Numbered from the stretch's first letter, positions 24,137-36,837 are shown. The stretch is DNA of 64,000 nt from Haemonchus contortus (GCA_000469685.2 LS997566.1:12981618-13045617), one strand, 5' to 3'. The notes: generated by a model not told the origin, from the letters alone. Program-made: numbers and translations.

Positions 24137-24281
24137 CAATGAAGGACCCAATTTTCCCAAAAAAATCATTGGCTGCTGTGAAACTTCATCGAATTGTTCC
24201 TTTAAACCTCACCTCGGCTTTGTCGACGATGCTTCCATCATCTATATACGGATAGCACAGTGTCGTATCAGTACTCGACAT
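24137..24281 (-). CDS. Candidate first exons of an unrecognised gene
   Basis: On the minus strand an ATG at 24,281 opens 23 codons (MSSTDTTLCYPYIDDGSI, then VDKAE) ending GAG|GTGAGG at 24,213. TTTTTATAG lies about 30 nt upstream and could be a trans-splice acceptor. A possible 39-nt exon follows at 24,175-24,137 between TTTCACAG and G|GTAAAA, in phase, but the implied intron is only 37 nt. Without further exons this is suggestive only. No family recognised. Confidence 0.25.
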
Positions 24282-25250
24282 ATTCTCTGGCAGTGAATAT
24301 CGCTATAAAAATGGAAGCTGATCCCGTTAATAGAAAAACAGTATTTGAACAGATTAGTGAAGCTAGTTCGCTCTTTCTTGATGATAAAAGACATTTCTAA
24401 CTCGTGCAATGTGAAGCGAAGTGTCTTCTGCAAGGTTCACAAAGCAAAACCCTCAGACTGAAACCAAAATACCTCGAAAGTTGAAACCAAATGTTTCCGA
24501 AAGTTTGTAGGGACTAATGTCGTAAAACAGTGACGTCGCGTGCTTTCAATTGATGACTTGAGTTTTTGTTTCTTATGCTCAATTCTATCCAAGACCAATT
24601 AATTATTACTGGAGGTCGGATGATACTCGTCGAAAAGCCAAAGAGGCTACAGAATGACTGGCACGAGCCCATTTTCGTGATGGATACTCCGTGAGAGTAA
24701 AGACATTGTTCAACATTAGCCGGACGAACGTTCTGGCCTATCAGCGCTAAAGTGTCACTTCTGGGCAATATGTAAGATAAACTTCTTGAAGAAACACTCT
24801 GAACCTTGGCCACAAACTAAAACTCTCCAGTCTCAACGGATCCTATATTCGTGTTTAGCAGATTTTGTTAAAAAAATGGCAAAAAAGTTAGCTCGATGTT
24901 ACCCTGAATGGTAAATCTCAAAACAAATTAGACGCTAATTTTTGAAAGTGAGATTGTAGTTGAACAGTTGATTTGGCTTTTAATGACCTTAATGGGATTT
25001 CACCATGTGTGTTCAATGAGCCCAATTGACAGAAACATGGCGGAACCCATGGGACCTTGGGACACATTGGGGCATATGCCATCAAAGCCAATCAGTAATG
25101 GTCTAGAATTGCCGTGACACTTGGAAGCGTCTAATTTAACATTCGTCAGATCGAGAGGCTGCTCCGGATACAAAATAGTCTTTTGTGATTTCCACACAAA
25201 CATGCCATCACACTAAGGAAAGTCAAGATTGACTGGGCAAGGTGTTAATA
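24282..25250. other. Intergenic, nothing recognised
   Basis: Minus-strand frames at 24,514-24,813 and 25,000-25,203 carry no motif I recognise. Confidence 0.4.
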
Positions 25251-25824
25251 TTAGGTTGATGCATAATTATTGCGGATCTTTTCGCGGCTTCTTTTCTCTC
25301 GTTAAAATTGATCTTTTGAATTCGGGATTTCTGTAGAAATGATCTTCTTTCTTCCCTTAACAGAAGCATGTCTAGAAAGTCACCTACATATACGCCAAGT
25401 TATGCTCTACTACTTCGAGAGATGTTGGAAGGCGACACACTCATAACGTGATATCAGCAAACTTCTCGGCGATGTAACAGTCAGCCAAAGCCGAATAAAA
25501 GATGGAATCTGCTTCTGCGGTCGCCCTTGCCACCAACAGATACTCCTATGGATTATTACATTGATCGCCCGTTGAAAATTGGATAACGAACAGAACTTCC
25601 GACGAAGTGGACGGCTAGGGCCAAAGTCAAGGAGTGATGGCCTCCAGGAATGGAAACTTCTTCGCTTGTGGAATCTGACCGCCTAGCAAATGGGAAGCAG
25701 CGCCTGACGTAGATGGTGGATATGTTCCGGAGCAAATATTTTAACATGTCTTTGCTAAATATTTTTATCGCTTCTTTAAGCAAAACTTGCTGAAAAAAAT
25801 CGCAATAAATATGCATCAACCCAA
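25251..25824. mobile_element. Internally deleted mariner, copy 2
   Basis: Terminal inverted repeats TTAGGTTGATGCATAATTAT and its reverse at the right end (ATAAATATGCATCAACCCAA). Inside, the plus strand near 25,390 encodes a decayed mariner N-terminal segment (LMLYYFERCWKATHS). The minus strand of the right half matches the element at 27,839-28,252 (CTCCGGAACATATCCACCAT, GTCAGATTCCACAAG). About 574 bp against about 1.3 kb for full mariners, so deleted and dead. Confidence 0.75.
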
Positions 25825-25825
25825 T

Positions 25826-27838
25826 AGTTTTTTCCTGCTCTGATATTTAATAAATGTTTCGTTTTTGTGTACAACAATGTTATAAAAATAGCTTTGGAAT
25901 CGATTGTATGGGTAGCCGTACTTCTGGAGTAATCCATCCGTGATTTTCGTCCAAGTAGCCATCGAAAATACTTGTGTCCATAGTATCAGGAGTTCCTTTC
26001 ATAGTCTTCTGAAACTTTCTAGAGTTTTCATACTGACTAAAACATTTTCGAGAACATTATGATCGGAAAAGAAAGGAAATCGGTGTTTCAGAAGGCCGTC
26101 CAAAGAATAAAGGACATATGGTGTCGGAGCGACATGATGGACATTAGGGTGGCCCGCTCTTCGCCCCGGGCCATCTTGAATGCAACATGATTAGGCCCTC
26201 CTATATCACACTTGAGAGCAAATAATGAAAGTGAACCCAGGGTGGGCACGTTATTTGGGAAGGTTGACTTAGGTTCTTCAATATCATTCGATCGAAATTT
26301 CGTGAATTTGTTAAGAAATACTTCCTGCCCAAAACTTTGTAGCAGTTCAAGAGAGCACTGAAAAAATACTGGGCTGAGAGCTGCTCTGGTTAGGCTCATT
26401 TTTAGTTTTGCCTTAGTGGAAGTTTCATAAGGTATTATTTCTCTTTTATTGGCTTTTGCTTTGATCAGCTGTCTTTTACTACCTGGTTCTCTTGGATCTT
26501 GATTATTTATATGATTTGTTTTTGTAGTAAGCTGTGTTCATGTACTGACTGTACATGTTACTAAATAAATAAATAAATAAATCCAAAGCCAATCTAAAAA
26601 ATGTTCAACCCTGTAATGGTACTTCTCAAGGTTAATCAACTTGAATGCTACCTTCAACAAATTACCTTGAAAATTAGTAAGCTGCATTATGCGAGTGTGC
26701 TGAGGATAAGTGATTGATCAAGACAGGGTTTTCGCCTCACTTTCCTTATTTGTACGATTTCCATAATGAAAGAGTGGACTAAAAAACCTCATTCGTTCCC
26801 GATAGTTCGAAGAATCAACCAGGTTTGAAGTTCATGAAGCTTAGAGCTCAATTCTGTGGATGTGTGCACGTCTGAACAATTCGACAAAAGAGTTATGCAT
26901 ATGCAGTTTCGTTTGATTTGACAGCATACAAGGTAGAAAATTCATTCCATCGGAGGTGGAAACCAATTATCTTCAAGCTCCAAAAAAGGCAAACTCTTTG
27001 AAATGGCTTACTCAATCAAATGATCAACTACCCTGCGGGAACAGTCAAGTCATCACACAATTGATAAAAGGTTAAGTTATCAGCCCTGCAACCATGCCAA
27101 GGTTCATGGAGAGTCGAACACGATCACTACTGCGCAAATGATATACGTATGACGACATCGTTAAGGCTCATATAGTACTCATTTTTTGAATAGGACACCA
27201 GGCTTGCGATGCGAATATCATTGACCATCACCCGTTTCCTTGTCTTTTATTACAGCCACGATTCGGTCGCTAATTTTTTGCCACCAAATAAGAGCTTTTA
27301 TTGCACCACGACACTGTTACGACCACATCATTTCGTTTGTCGTCTTCTCCGTTATAGTATATAAACCTATTTCTGAAGATTCATCGTGAAAGTATTCAAG
27401 AAGAGATACAGAATCCCTCATCATTGCCACAAACGCAACTAGCATTGACGGTCTTCGTCATTTGTACACGGATCTATGTCATAAATCGTATTGTAGCACT
27501 TGACTCTTTTGAAATTCGGTTTTGAAAACCGGGCACCAGTGTTCGCATTGGAGCAACTTTGGTGAAAAATCAATCAGCTGATCGTTAGATTATTCTCTTA
27601 TTTCACTGCTGCTCCTTGTGAATAACATTGTTCTGAATACCTTTTCTGTTAGAGTAGCAGTAAATAAGAGAGCAGCGCAGAACAAATCCACCTATGCCAG
27701 AATCAGCAGATGGTTGGCAAACATTTTAAAATTTTATTTACTGTACTCGAAATACAATACCAAACAATCCTTGCAAGCAGCTTTTGTTGTGTTCCACTTT
27801 TTCTTCGTTACCTTTGCACTATGTATACTGGACTGTTA
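25826..27838. other. Intergenic, nothing recognised
   Basis: Contains an (AAAT)n run near 26,562-26,582 and frames without motifs (for example minus 26,088-26,399). No gene defended. Confidence 0.4.
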
Positions 27839-28252
27839 TCAGGTTGATGCATAATTATTGCGGATTATTTTAACAAAATTTCAATTGAAAAAACCGAGAA
27901 AACTCTCTGACAAAGACATGTTCAAATAATTGCTCCGGAACGTATCCACCATTTACGTCAAGCACTTCTTCCCTTGCTCGGCTGTTGGACTTCACAAGAA
28001 AAAAATCCGTTCCTTGGAGGCGGTCCACACCATGACACCAGCCATCAAGTCATCAATTGCTTTGTAAGTTCTGATCATTGGCAAACTTTCCAACGAACGA
28101 TTGACGTGATAATCCGTATAAGAGTTCTTGTCGGTGAGTATGTCAGATGTAGGAGCAGATCCCGTTCTATGGAAACCCCGAAGTAGATTATCTAATTGTA
28201 TCGAGAGAAAAGAAGCCACGAAAAAATCCGCAATAACTATGCCTCAACCTAA
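27839..28252. mobile_element. Internally deleted mariner, copy 3 (MITE-like)
   Basis: Left end CAGGTTGATGCATAATTATT and right end ATAACTATGCCTCAACCTAA with AAAATCCGC inside. The interior GCTCCGGAACGTATCCACCA and a GGACTTCACAAG block matches the copy at 25,251-25,824 in inverted orientation. 414 bp, no transposase left. Confidence 0.75.
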
Positions 28253-30454
28253 TAGTTTCATTGCTCATTGAAAAGGGGCTACCGCAAAATTGTTGTGAAT
28301 TGTGCCTTCAATGCATTGTTTCTATTGGTACAGCTGTTTTTGTGATTCCTTGAACATACATTCGTCGTTCAGAGCAGCTCATTGCCACTGTTCGATCGAA
28401 TTGTCCTCTTTCATGTATTTTGGGTGACAATATTCCTATCTTTGATCTGGATCAAATTATGTGATCAGGGTATTATTGCAGATTGCTCCATCTTCTGGCC
28501 AAATCATCAAAGTGATTAGTATTCTGCTGCTGGGATATCAAATTGGATCCGAGGACATTGAATATCGGTCCGGCACCTAAAATAATGATGTGAATTCTTC
28601 TTCAAGGAGACAAAGCAAAACTTGGACAAAAAATCATTTCATGGGCAGTTATGGCATATCTATTATAGACAAAGTAATGGCGAGTGAACTCAGGGGCCTG
28701 TAGGGGTTGTAATTCTGTTGCAATGCTGGCCTTCCTCTAAGCTCACGTATGAAATTTTGCCCCGGTAAAGCATCTCTAGCTAGATATTATAATGAATTCG
28801 AAGAAACGATGGAGAAGTTGCAAATTCGCCATTTTGAAATTTGTCATTCCTCATCGCGTACAGCGGCGCGGCGAAATTACAGCAGTTAACAGAACATCAA
28901 GTCGAAACAAATAATGAAGTGAAAGCTTACTGCTCAACGGTTCGATGCTGTTCCCAGCCGACCAGCTCAATACGTTGCACGTGTGAGTGCTGATAAGCTA
29001 TGTCATATCAGCTTTGAGAAAATTAGGGCAATTGTGGCTAGGTAGCGTAAGGTAGAAAGAGCACGGTGCCCGGAAAGCACAAATACTTAAAGTCTCGTCC
29101 GAGGCAGAAGTTGCACCCTCGGATCGTCGACTTTGTGAGACTTTCGCAGCCTGTAGTGCCGTTATGTAACAGCACTTATCAGAACGTTAAAACGTAAAAT
29201 TAAAATATAATTGCCATACTGCCGATCACCTTCACTTAGTGTTCTCTCTCATTGAATGATCTCGGGTGGTGGCGAGGCTACGTAGTGCGGCTCCAGGTGT
29301 AGATAGCGGAGTAAATAGTTCTACAGTCACCGGTACGAGTCTACGAGCAGTATCAATGAAGATCACTCGATGTGTTTGAGAAAGAAAAATACTCTGAGTT
29401 CTACTTCACAGGCAAGTGCAGAAGAGAATCCCACGTTCCAAGTTTCTCAACGAACGAAGAGACTCCTTTGTTCATGCCGAAAAATAGAAGATAAGCTGGA
29501 CCCACACGTTATGTGATATTTTTATGACAGTTAAAACAAAGTCTCAGGACCTCTAGCGAACACCTGGAAGGTCGCCAGCCGGTCAGACTCTTTAAGGGAC
29601 CTTTGGACGAAAGGAATGACATGATATGGTAGAACAAGATCGTGTTCTTTGATCGAGGACGCTCGGCTGAAATGCTTCAGCTTGCAGAGGGGCGAATGGA
29701 AACATTTCTGAGACCTGCTTAAGAAATCGATGATCAACGGGCAACAGAGACATAGGTCATGATTGCGATATATAATAAAATGTTATACAAGAGCAAGTCA
29801 TCTATCGCCCATCACTACAGAAATATTGTATCATCTTGAAGGACAATTCAGTGACTGAGGCCTAACGCTGGTGTAAAAAATTTTGAGGGTTTCATTCCAT
29901 TCAAGTGCTTGACAAAGCAATAGTAAGGAGAGTTAGCAATCCTTCCGTCATAACCCTACAATCATACCTCTTGACGTGACCTCATTTCTGGATAAGGATA
30001 AACATCCGAATAGAACGCGTGTAGTATTTGGATATCTACAGACGATTAAAATCGACTGTATCAGTTCTAACGCTGATGCAACCTGCAACCATTGAAACAA
30101 GATTACAAGAGTCATTTTGGACAGAACTCGAAACTGACCGCGGTAGTCAATATAAATGACACGAGGTAATTTGGTTCTGTTTCGCAGCGCTTCGAATCGA
30201 ACACATTGCCAATATGCAGAAATATTACCACCATATCGACAAGCGAAATCATTGTATCGAAAGCGATCATTGGCAGAAAAACTCTGAAATAATTTCCCTG
30301 CGAATGTCGATGTTTCTAATCGCCCTTATATTCGACGGAAATCCAGTGCAGGAACTCAATTTCTATAGTAGCGGGTTCTGATTCGAAAAAAAAGCAATAC
30401 AAGCTACAAGGCACTCGTCAAAGCTACACTGAGTCACTACACACCTTTTGCTTA
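28253..30454. other. Intergenic with SINE-like fragments
   Basis: 28,850-28,925 (GCGGCGAAATTACAGCAGTT, AGAACATCAAGTCGAA) and 29,090-29,165 (CCGAGGCAGAAGTTGC, TTTGTGAGACTT) each match parts of the repeat at 56,727-56,905. They are probably fragments of a second tRNA-derived family. GTGAATTGTGCCTTCA near 28,297 is a lone family A/B terminus. No gene recognised. Confidence 0.45.
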
Positions 30455-30962
30455 AAGGCACAGTTTTGATATTTTGAGGTTCCCTTTTTAGGTTGGAAAG
30501 CGGAAGTGTTGATGTAGAGGAGTACATCGGTGACGAGGAAAGCGAGAAAATCCGCATACTTCAAGCTTTTTCAAAGTAGTGGAAGTGGAAGTTGTACGAG
30601 ATCACCGCGACAGTGATGGCATGTAAGGAGTTTTTGGACGATTTTTAACTTGCACCCATCGTGCAAAGAGCTGACTTCATCAAACCATAACTGTGCAGAA
30701 TTGCCTTTCATTGTCGGTATGGGTCATGACAAGTTGTTTGAACTTCCTTCGATGGTTCCCTTAAGAATGGTGCAGCCTCTACAAAACCGTTGAAATTCGT
30801 CCAATAGGAAAGTGGCATACACTTGATACAATCTCTGGTTCCTTGTTGTGCCCTATCTAGGACGTTTTCCTCCATCATAACGACAGGTGAGGTATAAGGG
30901 GTAGCTCGAATTCATGCTATGGGGAAATCTCAGAGCCCATTTTTATCGTGAACGGTGCCTTT
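30455..30962. mobile_element. TIR family A element, uninterrupted copy
   Basis: Left end AAGGCACAG after TA; right end TTTTTATCGTGAACGGTGCC then TT. About 508 bp, interior as in 17,140-18,308 minus its insertion. A 64-codon minus frame inside has no recognisable motif. This copy is the reference for the empty site of the nested pair. Confidence 0.8.
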
Positions 30963-31469
30963 GAAATTCAAGCTGGAAGGTACTAGGCTGATTGTTTCTA
31001 CTCAGCGAAATTGATAGTTGCATAGGTTTATTACCCGGAGAGTTGTTTGGAGAAGGTTCCTCTCTTCATGAAAAAATCAATCAAACATCTTCTGAATCAG
31101 GCCTCACTTTTAACTCTGGTTACTGTATGTGTATATGGAGAAATGAGAGACTGTTCGGACATACCGTAATGCCCGGATGTTCTCAGCAAGTTGATATCTG
31201 ATCGATAAGGAAACGCCAACGCCAGTGTATTTTGTTGTGAGCCGCCGGTTTATATATAGAAGAACAATGACACCCTAGAATATTTTATTGAAGATAATGT
31301 ACTCCAATCCCGCCGGTCTTCTTGCTCTTCTGTCTTCGCCGATGATTTGCCTGAGCTCTATGCTAGAGTCTTATCTCTAATCTGGGTGGCCGGATTGAGC
31401 GATTACGGAGCGATTCCTCAGTGTTTGATGAGCTCAGACAGAGGAGGCTGAAGACCGTCCGGTTTGCTA
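30963..31469. other. Intergenic, nothing recognised
   Basis: A short plus-strand frame (30,992-31,201) with balanced composition, no motif and no clear splice sites. Nothing else. Confidence 0.4.
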
Positions 31470-31750
31470 CTGAACTCGGGGGACGGTACGAACGTGCGTC
31501 CGAGGGCGCGCGCGGCAACTTGCGCGGCGGAGTTCGTGACGACTTGTACGACTGCGGCGCCAATTTTCAGGGCACAAACTCGAAGTATTGTAGTTTAGTA
31601 GGGTCAGATGATCCTCCTATTCCATTCTATTTCAAATTTGGGCCCCAATGATAGGCGCTGAAGTCGTTCAAATTGTCACGAACTTCGCCGCGCAATTTGC
31701 CGCGCGCACCCTCGGACGCACGTTCGTACACACACCCATTGAACTCACCG
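31470..31750. mobile_element. GC-rich foldback MITE (family D), copy 2
   Basis: Left arm GACGGTACGAACGTGCGTCC, then GAGGGCGCGCGCGGCAACTT. Right arm CGCCGCGCAATTTGCCGCGC, then ACCCTCGGACGCACGTTCGT. The off-centre CAAATTTGGGCCCCAATGAT matches the other copies. The frames overlapping it on both strands are palindrome artefacts. Confidence 0.8.
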
Positions 31751-33515
31751 CAAATTGAATGGTATAATACGCAATGACACCAATTGTGTATACATCAGCA
31801 TTTGGTGCTGGAAACGGTCTTTTTCGTTACATGGTGCATCGACTTACGAACGAAAATAATTTGTACTTTCTATGGCGCAAAAGTAATTCAGTAATGCAAT
31901 GATTGAATCTATAAACTTGATAGTTATAAACTGAGTTGTGGAGTACCTGCTGACGAATGGTCCACCACCTAATTACCCTTATTAATAGTGTCCCATCATG
32001 GGTGATTTTGCCGACAAAATCGGCGCGGCTATTCTGTTCCAGGATTGTGAACAGAAGTAAACAGCTGAGAGGTTCACATCGGAAGTCACGGAATGGATTG
32101 GCGTGGAATGAAAGGGATAAAGATCAGTCAGAACCCTTTATGTCGTTTGGTACCTTCGACAGTGTCTTCCGAAATTTGCAAAATCTCATGTCTACCTGAG
32201 GATGATCCACATAATCTCCATCGATTAAATGTAAATGTGCGCTATGGTACCGAGGCTCTAAGCGGGGCTTCTACAGGATCCTTCAAGGGTTCAAGGGAAA
32301 AGTTTGCCTCTCGAATTTGAAAGCTTTTGATCGCGAACGCACTAGAGAAGGGCTATAGATTCGATAGCAGAGAACATAGTTGACAGATCAATATTATAAC
32401 TAATCGGTATTCGGCGTGGTCCTTCGAAGTAAACAATCGTCGATCGAACGATGTGCCATCGGTACGACTACCGGAACCTTCTGATTCTTGATCACGAAAC
32501 TAATCGCTTCAACGCTCGGACTCGGAGTAAGATGTGGTGACTAAAAGGCAGCAGTGACCCTCTCTTATCACTTACCATGAGTGGCATGATTGCTCCCTCT
32601 ATGAAGGGATTTGCTTCGACGAACTTTGCCGAAGCGAAAGTCCACTGTCCTAAATGCCGACACTTCTGTCCTCCCGTCCGAGCAATCCTTCTAAAAATCT
32701 CAGGGAATGAAAAAGGCTATCTCTATTCCCTGTTCTACTATTCAAGACGTTCAACGCAAAAATCGCTTTCAAGGCGGGATACTTTGCAAATGTCGCACAC
32801 TCCTCGACTGAGCAGCATTTCGAGTGTGGTTGTGTTAGAAGCTACTCAAATGTAAGCGAACAACGACATCAACCGACTTTGCTATTGCTCACGATAAAAA
32901 GTAGATGTTATATGAAAATTCACAGGGGAAATCGCAATGCCTACTAGCGGACGTAAAGTAACAGACCACTACAAAGCGAAGCGTTCTCGCCGAGACTGAC
33001 ATGAGCTCAATCTTCCTCTGCTCAATCGGGTGTTTTACAGGAAGATCCTATCGGAGTGTATTGCGGTAAAAGCGAGAGTATTTTGTTACCGATTGTGAGA
33101 GATGGTATTTCGAGCCTTTACTTCACACCGATTACAGGGAAATTCCCTATTGTGATGGATAATGTTCGACCACCCCGCGCGAGGACCTCGATTGATGAGC
33201 TGAAAAGACCTGGTACAACTGACTAGACAGATCGCCACATAATCACCTGATCTTATCCCATATGACTGCCACTGCCATACTTTCAGAAGCGCCAAAGCCT
33301 GCTCTATAGGGGAAAATTTATCAACTGTCGAGAAGTCAATTAGGTGGTAGATGTGGATGATTTGCTTCACGGCTCTCTTCATATTGGAGGAATGACATTA
33401 ATGGCCTGTCCGGTTTATGGAGAGACACTATGGCTGAGAAGGGCCACTATCTTGGTAAATGATCTACGTTCTTTGCTGCAGTTGTTTTGTGTTAAAAAAA
33501 ACGGCTGAATTTTTT
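31751..33515. other. Intergenic or 3' part of the receptor gene
   Basis: Would contain the missing C-terminal exons of the Sre-like receptor if it is intact. A minus-strand frame at 33,086-33,382 contains a helix-like KFSPIEQALALLKVWQ that could loosely match the region before TM6, but no acceptor joins it in frame. Plus-strand frames near 32,577-32,855 are unrecognised. Confidence 0.35.
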
Positions 33516-35843
33516 CTAAAAACTTTCCAGTACCCCAATACTGATAATTAACAATCCAACGTCGATATTTTGATAATTTCCAATTGAATGAGAATAATCA
33601 TTACTTCTCTTGATGTAATTGCTCAGGAACGCAACTCCAACACAGAACGGTTGTGACAGCGCTAGAAGGACCCATTTCCGATTTTCCTCGTAGGATTGAA
33701 AGCATAGCGTGGCAGTGAGTCGTTCTACCAAGCAACATGTTTCCAATGGCATAATCATTTCGTAGAAACAATCATACATTGTTGAGAATATCGTCGCCAT
33801 AAGATGATCGGGATCGTAAAAGAAATATAGGGTTCTGAGAGCGTTTCCACTGATTTCGCATAACGCAAAGGACAATATCACTTCAGTGAAGAGAAATCTG
33901 AAACTGTACATCATTCACTCTTTATAGCGAGTTAAGAGTTCTGAACACCCTATTTTCGGGTCGACAGCCTACATAAAAACAAAGTGGGTCCTTTATTAGA
34001 CCAATCTCCATATCCGTCACTGTACTAAAGGCACTAAACGAGTAATGGAAGTGATAGTAAAGAGCAGGGCGTAGATGGCTAAGAAAACGCGAAGAACTGC
34101 GTGCGGACAATGCAACCTATACAGCTTCATTGATATATAAGGCTTCAAAAAACCTCAGCCAAGATATTACTTGACTGAGGTTTCAAAAGATCATCTTCAC
34201 AGTTAGAATTTGGTATGAGTACCGGAGGCAGAATGGGAACGCTCAACGTAGATGGCAGGACTGGACTGACCTACAGGAAGCGGATTACGCGAAAACTAGC
34301 GGTCAAGGGGAAATTCGTGACTCCTGTTGCCGTGAACTCAGGGCGTTCAAACTTGTTAGGGGTATAAGCGACAGGATAAGAATACTGAGACCAACTCAAT
34401 GGACGAACGTAAGGAAGTCGGAAATGGAAAATGTCCCCAGGTCAGAGCAAGTTCACAACAAGTACAGGGCCTGAACATTAATGAAAGATTTTCACTCTAT
34501 TGTGATTGTAATCCTGTCCTTTCCGGGCAAACAAAAGTTGGTTTCAGTGCTCCACCAGAGGATATTCCGAAAATGTAGTAGCACTTACATGTTTTAATTC
34601 AAAAAGGTGTCGAGTTGTTTAATCACTTCTCAACAGTGAATATGCTCTGAAAGACATGCATTGGCTTGAAGGCACAGTTCACGGTAGATTAGTTTTTTTT
34701 AGATTTCCCCTCAGGTCTACCCGTGAGGTCCAAAAACTCAACACTTAAAGCATAATGGGGGCTACATTAACGGATCGCCCGGATGCCACGCCCATCTACC
34801 GATGATGTGTAAGACGAGTGTCTAGGCGACACAGGTTACAATACGAGTGGCAGGACCCACACGTTCAGCACGCAATCAGCTGATCTCCGAGTGGTGAGGC
34901 GATGCTTTTCTCCTATTTGATTATTCTCTGCTGCTGCGATCTTTTATCTAGTTTTCTACGTCAAGAGGATGGGAAAGGTGGGATACATTTTGTGTTAACA
35001 GCGGTTTTGTTAGCTTATGCCTATGAGTGAATAAAACTTAGGAGACGTTTCTGTCCTCTGAATCAGATCTTTTTGGCCCTCTATCACTTTGGCGCCACCG
35101 ACTCACGCACTTTCTTCCTCTATATCGCACTATTTTCCATCTTCTCTTTAATTTTTCGTCATAATCTGGATAACCAAAATTATCGTGATCTGTGCCTTTG
35201 AAATTCCTATCGTGAATATGCGCAGCATTTGACTCTGTATTGAACATTGTAGAGTTCTTTAGGTCGTACTTCCTTTCTGGAATATCCTTCAACACTAGTA
35301 ACCGGTTTGAAGAAAAGTTGCCTTCCAGGCTTGGTGTAAACTATCTAAGTCACGATGTGATTGCTAACAGAGAAAGAGAGGTAGGCATTTTTTCTGGGCT
35401 CCACGTTCTACCATTTGATAACATTTCAGAGGGTTGTTAAGCAATGGAAGGAGAAAGCTGCTAATAAAAATTACAGTCGGAAATTTCAAGAGCGAATATT
35501 CAACGTTCAACGTTATTCATTGTTAAGTATCATAGAAAGAGCGTTTTAGTGGAGATGGTCACCGGAGTTTGCACATTATTGCAACAGCTACCCATGTTTT
35601 TCCTCTATAGGTAGATCCTTTACCGAATTCGGTAAGAGGACCCTGATTATTGCTTGCGTTAAAAAGAAATCGAAGCAAAGTTCTACCGACTTACGTGAAA
35701 AACGGATGAAACGATCGTCGATGCCGTGACTGAACATACAGAGCGATACAGAACATGAAAATAATCAACGTGTAGACAGTAAACATATAAGCCAGAATTC
35801 CAATCGCCCATGATGACGAACATCCGTTATGACTGGGCTTCAT
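33516..35843 (-). CDS. Sre-like seven-transmembrane chemoreceptor, 5' three exons
   Basis: Minus strand. Exon 1, 35,843-35,695: MKPSHNGCSSS, then TM1 (WAIGILAYMFTVYTLIIFMF) and a basic SRHRRSFHPFF end; donor AC|GTAAGT. Exon 2, 34,116-34,021: second hydrophobic helix (RVFLAIYALLFTITSITRL); acceptor TATAG, donor CA|GTGACG. Exon 3, 33,897 to about 33,516: acceptor TTTCAG, TM3, a PLETCCLVERLTATLCFQSYE motif, TM4 and the start of TM5. Phases 2-2 close exactly at both junctions. The E-R-x-x-A-T...YE block after TM3 and FH after TM1 are Sre-family hallmarks. Sre proteins are candidate chemosensory GPCRs. C-terminal exons (TM6-7) were not found, so the gene may be truncated. A family B TIR element occupies intron 1. 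Confidence 0.65.
34200..34470 (+). repeat. LINE-like fragment in receptor intron 1
   Basis: The plus strand reads GRMGTLNVDGRTG near 34,225, reminiscent of the RIGTLNV start of RTE-type LINE endonucleases. The following block (GTGACTCCTGTTGCCGTGAA, AACTTGTTAGGGGTATAAGC) has a diverged copy near 4,756-4,835. No intact frame. Confidence 0.4.
34669..35199. mobile_element. TIR family B element, copy 2
   Basis: Left end AAGGCACAGTTCACGGTAGA; right end AAAATTATCGTGATCTGTGC then CTT. The interior matches the nested copy at 17,459-18,108 (GGACCCACACG, CAATCAGCTGATCTCCGAGT, CTGCTGCGATC) with the middle shortened (531 against 650 bp). Located in intron 1 of the receptor. Confidence 0.8.
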
Positions 35844-36175
35844 CTTTCATACCCACAGCTGCAGCCACTACTCACGTCGTACTCGTGACTTCAACAACCG
35901 CCTCTCTAGGTGCACTAGACGTAGGAAGCCTTAGAGAACTGACCGGATTTCGTACGTGGTAAGATGAAATAATGCGATAGCAAGATTCGATTGCCCAAGC
36001 ACGCATTCCCACAAGTAAATTGCTCTAAGTCCATTCTCAAAGTTCATGGGAGTGAGAGAGTTTTTCAATGGTTGAGTACAATAAGTAAAGTGCAACAAAT
36101 TGAAGGCAGTGGAGCATAACAACGACAGTAAGCAGACACTTCAGGTGGACAAAATATAACCGTAACGAACTTAAG

Positions 36176-36267
36176 ATGGCTCGCTTCGCCTCTTCAACAG
36201 ACGAACCACCGTCTTCACTTTCCTCTGAGGCTCATCCGTTGTTTGGGGATAGTGGAAAAAAGAATGG
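36176..36267 (+). CDS. Candidate first exon, Ser-rich N-terminus
   Basis: ATG at 36,176 (context TTAAGATGGC, with AG immediately before ATG as in trans-spliced messages) opens 30 codons rich in Ser, Pro and Glu (MARFASSTDEPPSSLSSEAH, then PLFGDSGKKN). It ends GG|GTAAATG at 36,267. The start lies about 330 bp from, and divergent to, exon 1 of the receptor gene. No second exon was confidently found; the retroelement and LIR element follow. Unrecognised protein. Confidence 0.35.
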
Positions 36268-36837
36268 GTAAATGTATTGTTTGAATCAAGGACAGGAATG
36301 ATTATGATGTTACACTACATGATGTTGGAAATGTTATTGCTGTTTCAAAATTCCATTAACTAAATAGGTGATTATATTGCAATTGTTCTTAATAGAAAAC
36401 TAGTAACACCTAAATCTATTTCTACATATGCCTTAATATACTGTATCAATTTTTTAATTAGAATTTTCATCATCTATTTCAATTTGGTGGTGAACGTTCC
36501 CATATTAAAACAAGTTTTAGCAGTTCCCAATGCTTCTGCTTATATAACAGAGGCTTTATTGGTGTTAGAAATATTAGTATCACGTTGAGGAAATCTGATG
36601 ACATCGAAGCAGAAGTCATCAGCTTTGTTATGCAGTTTGGTAATGATCTTACCAATAGTTACATTAAGATTCAAGCCTAAATAATTACTATTTCTCTCAC
36701 TGAATGGCTTAACTGAGTTGCAACTGTGCATAAAGTGTTTTTTATTATTTTATTGAAGAAAATTGGTTTTCAATGTGATTCGGTTTGGTTATGTACACTA
36801 ACAAATCGCCCGTTTATATGAAAGGGATAGATAGATT

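Noticed and set aside
31470..31750. GC-rich 66-76 codon frames on both strands
   Set aside because: Produced by the arms of a family D foldback element; the same pattern recurs at 12,930-13,195.
33086..33382. Possible next exon of the Sre-like receptor (KFSPIEQALALLKVWQ)
   Set aside because: No acceptor gives the right phase, and the similarity to the segment before TM6 is too weak to include.
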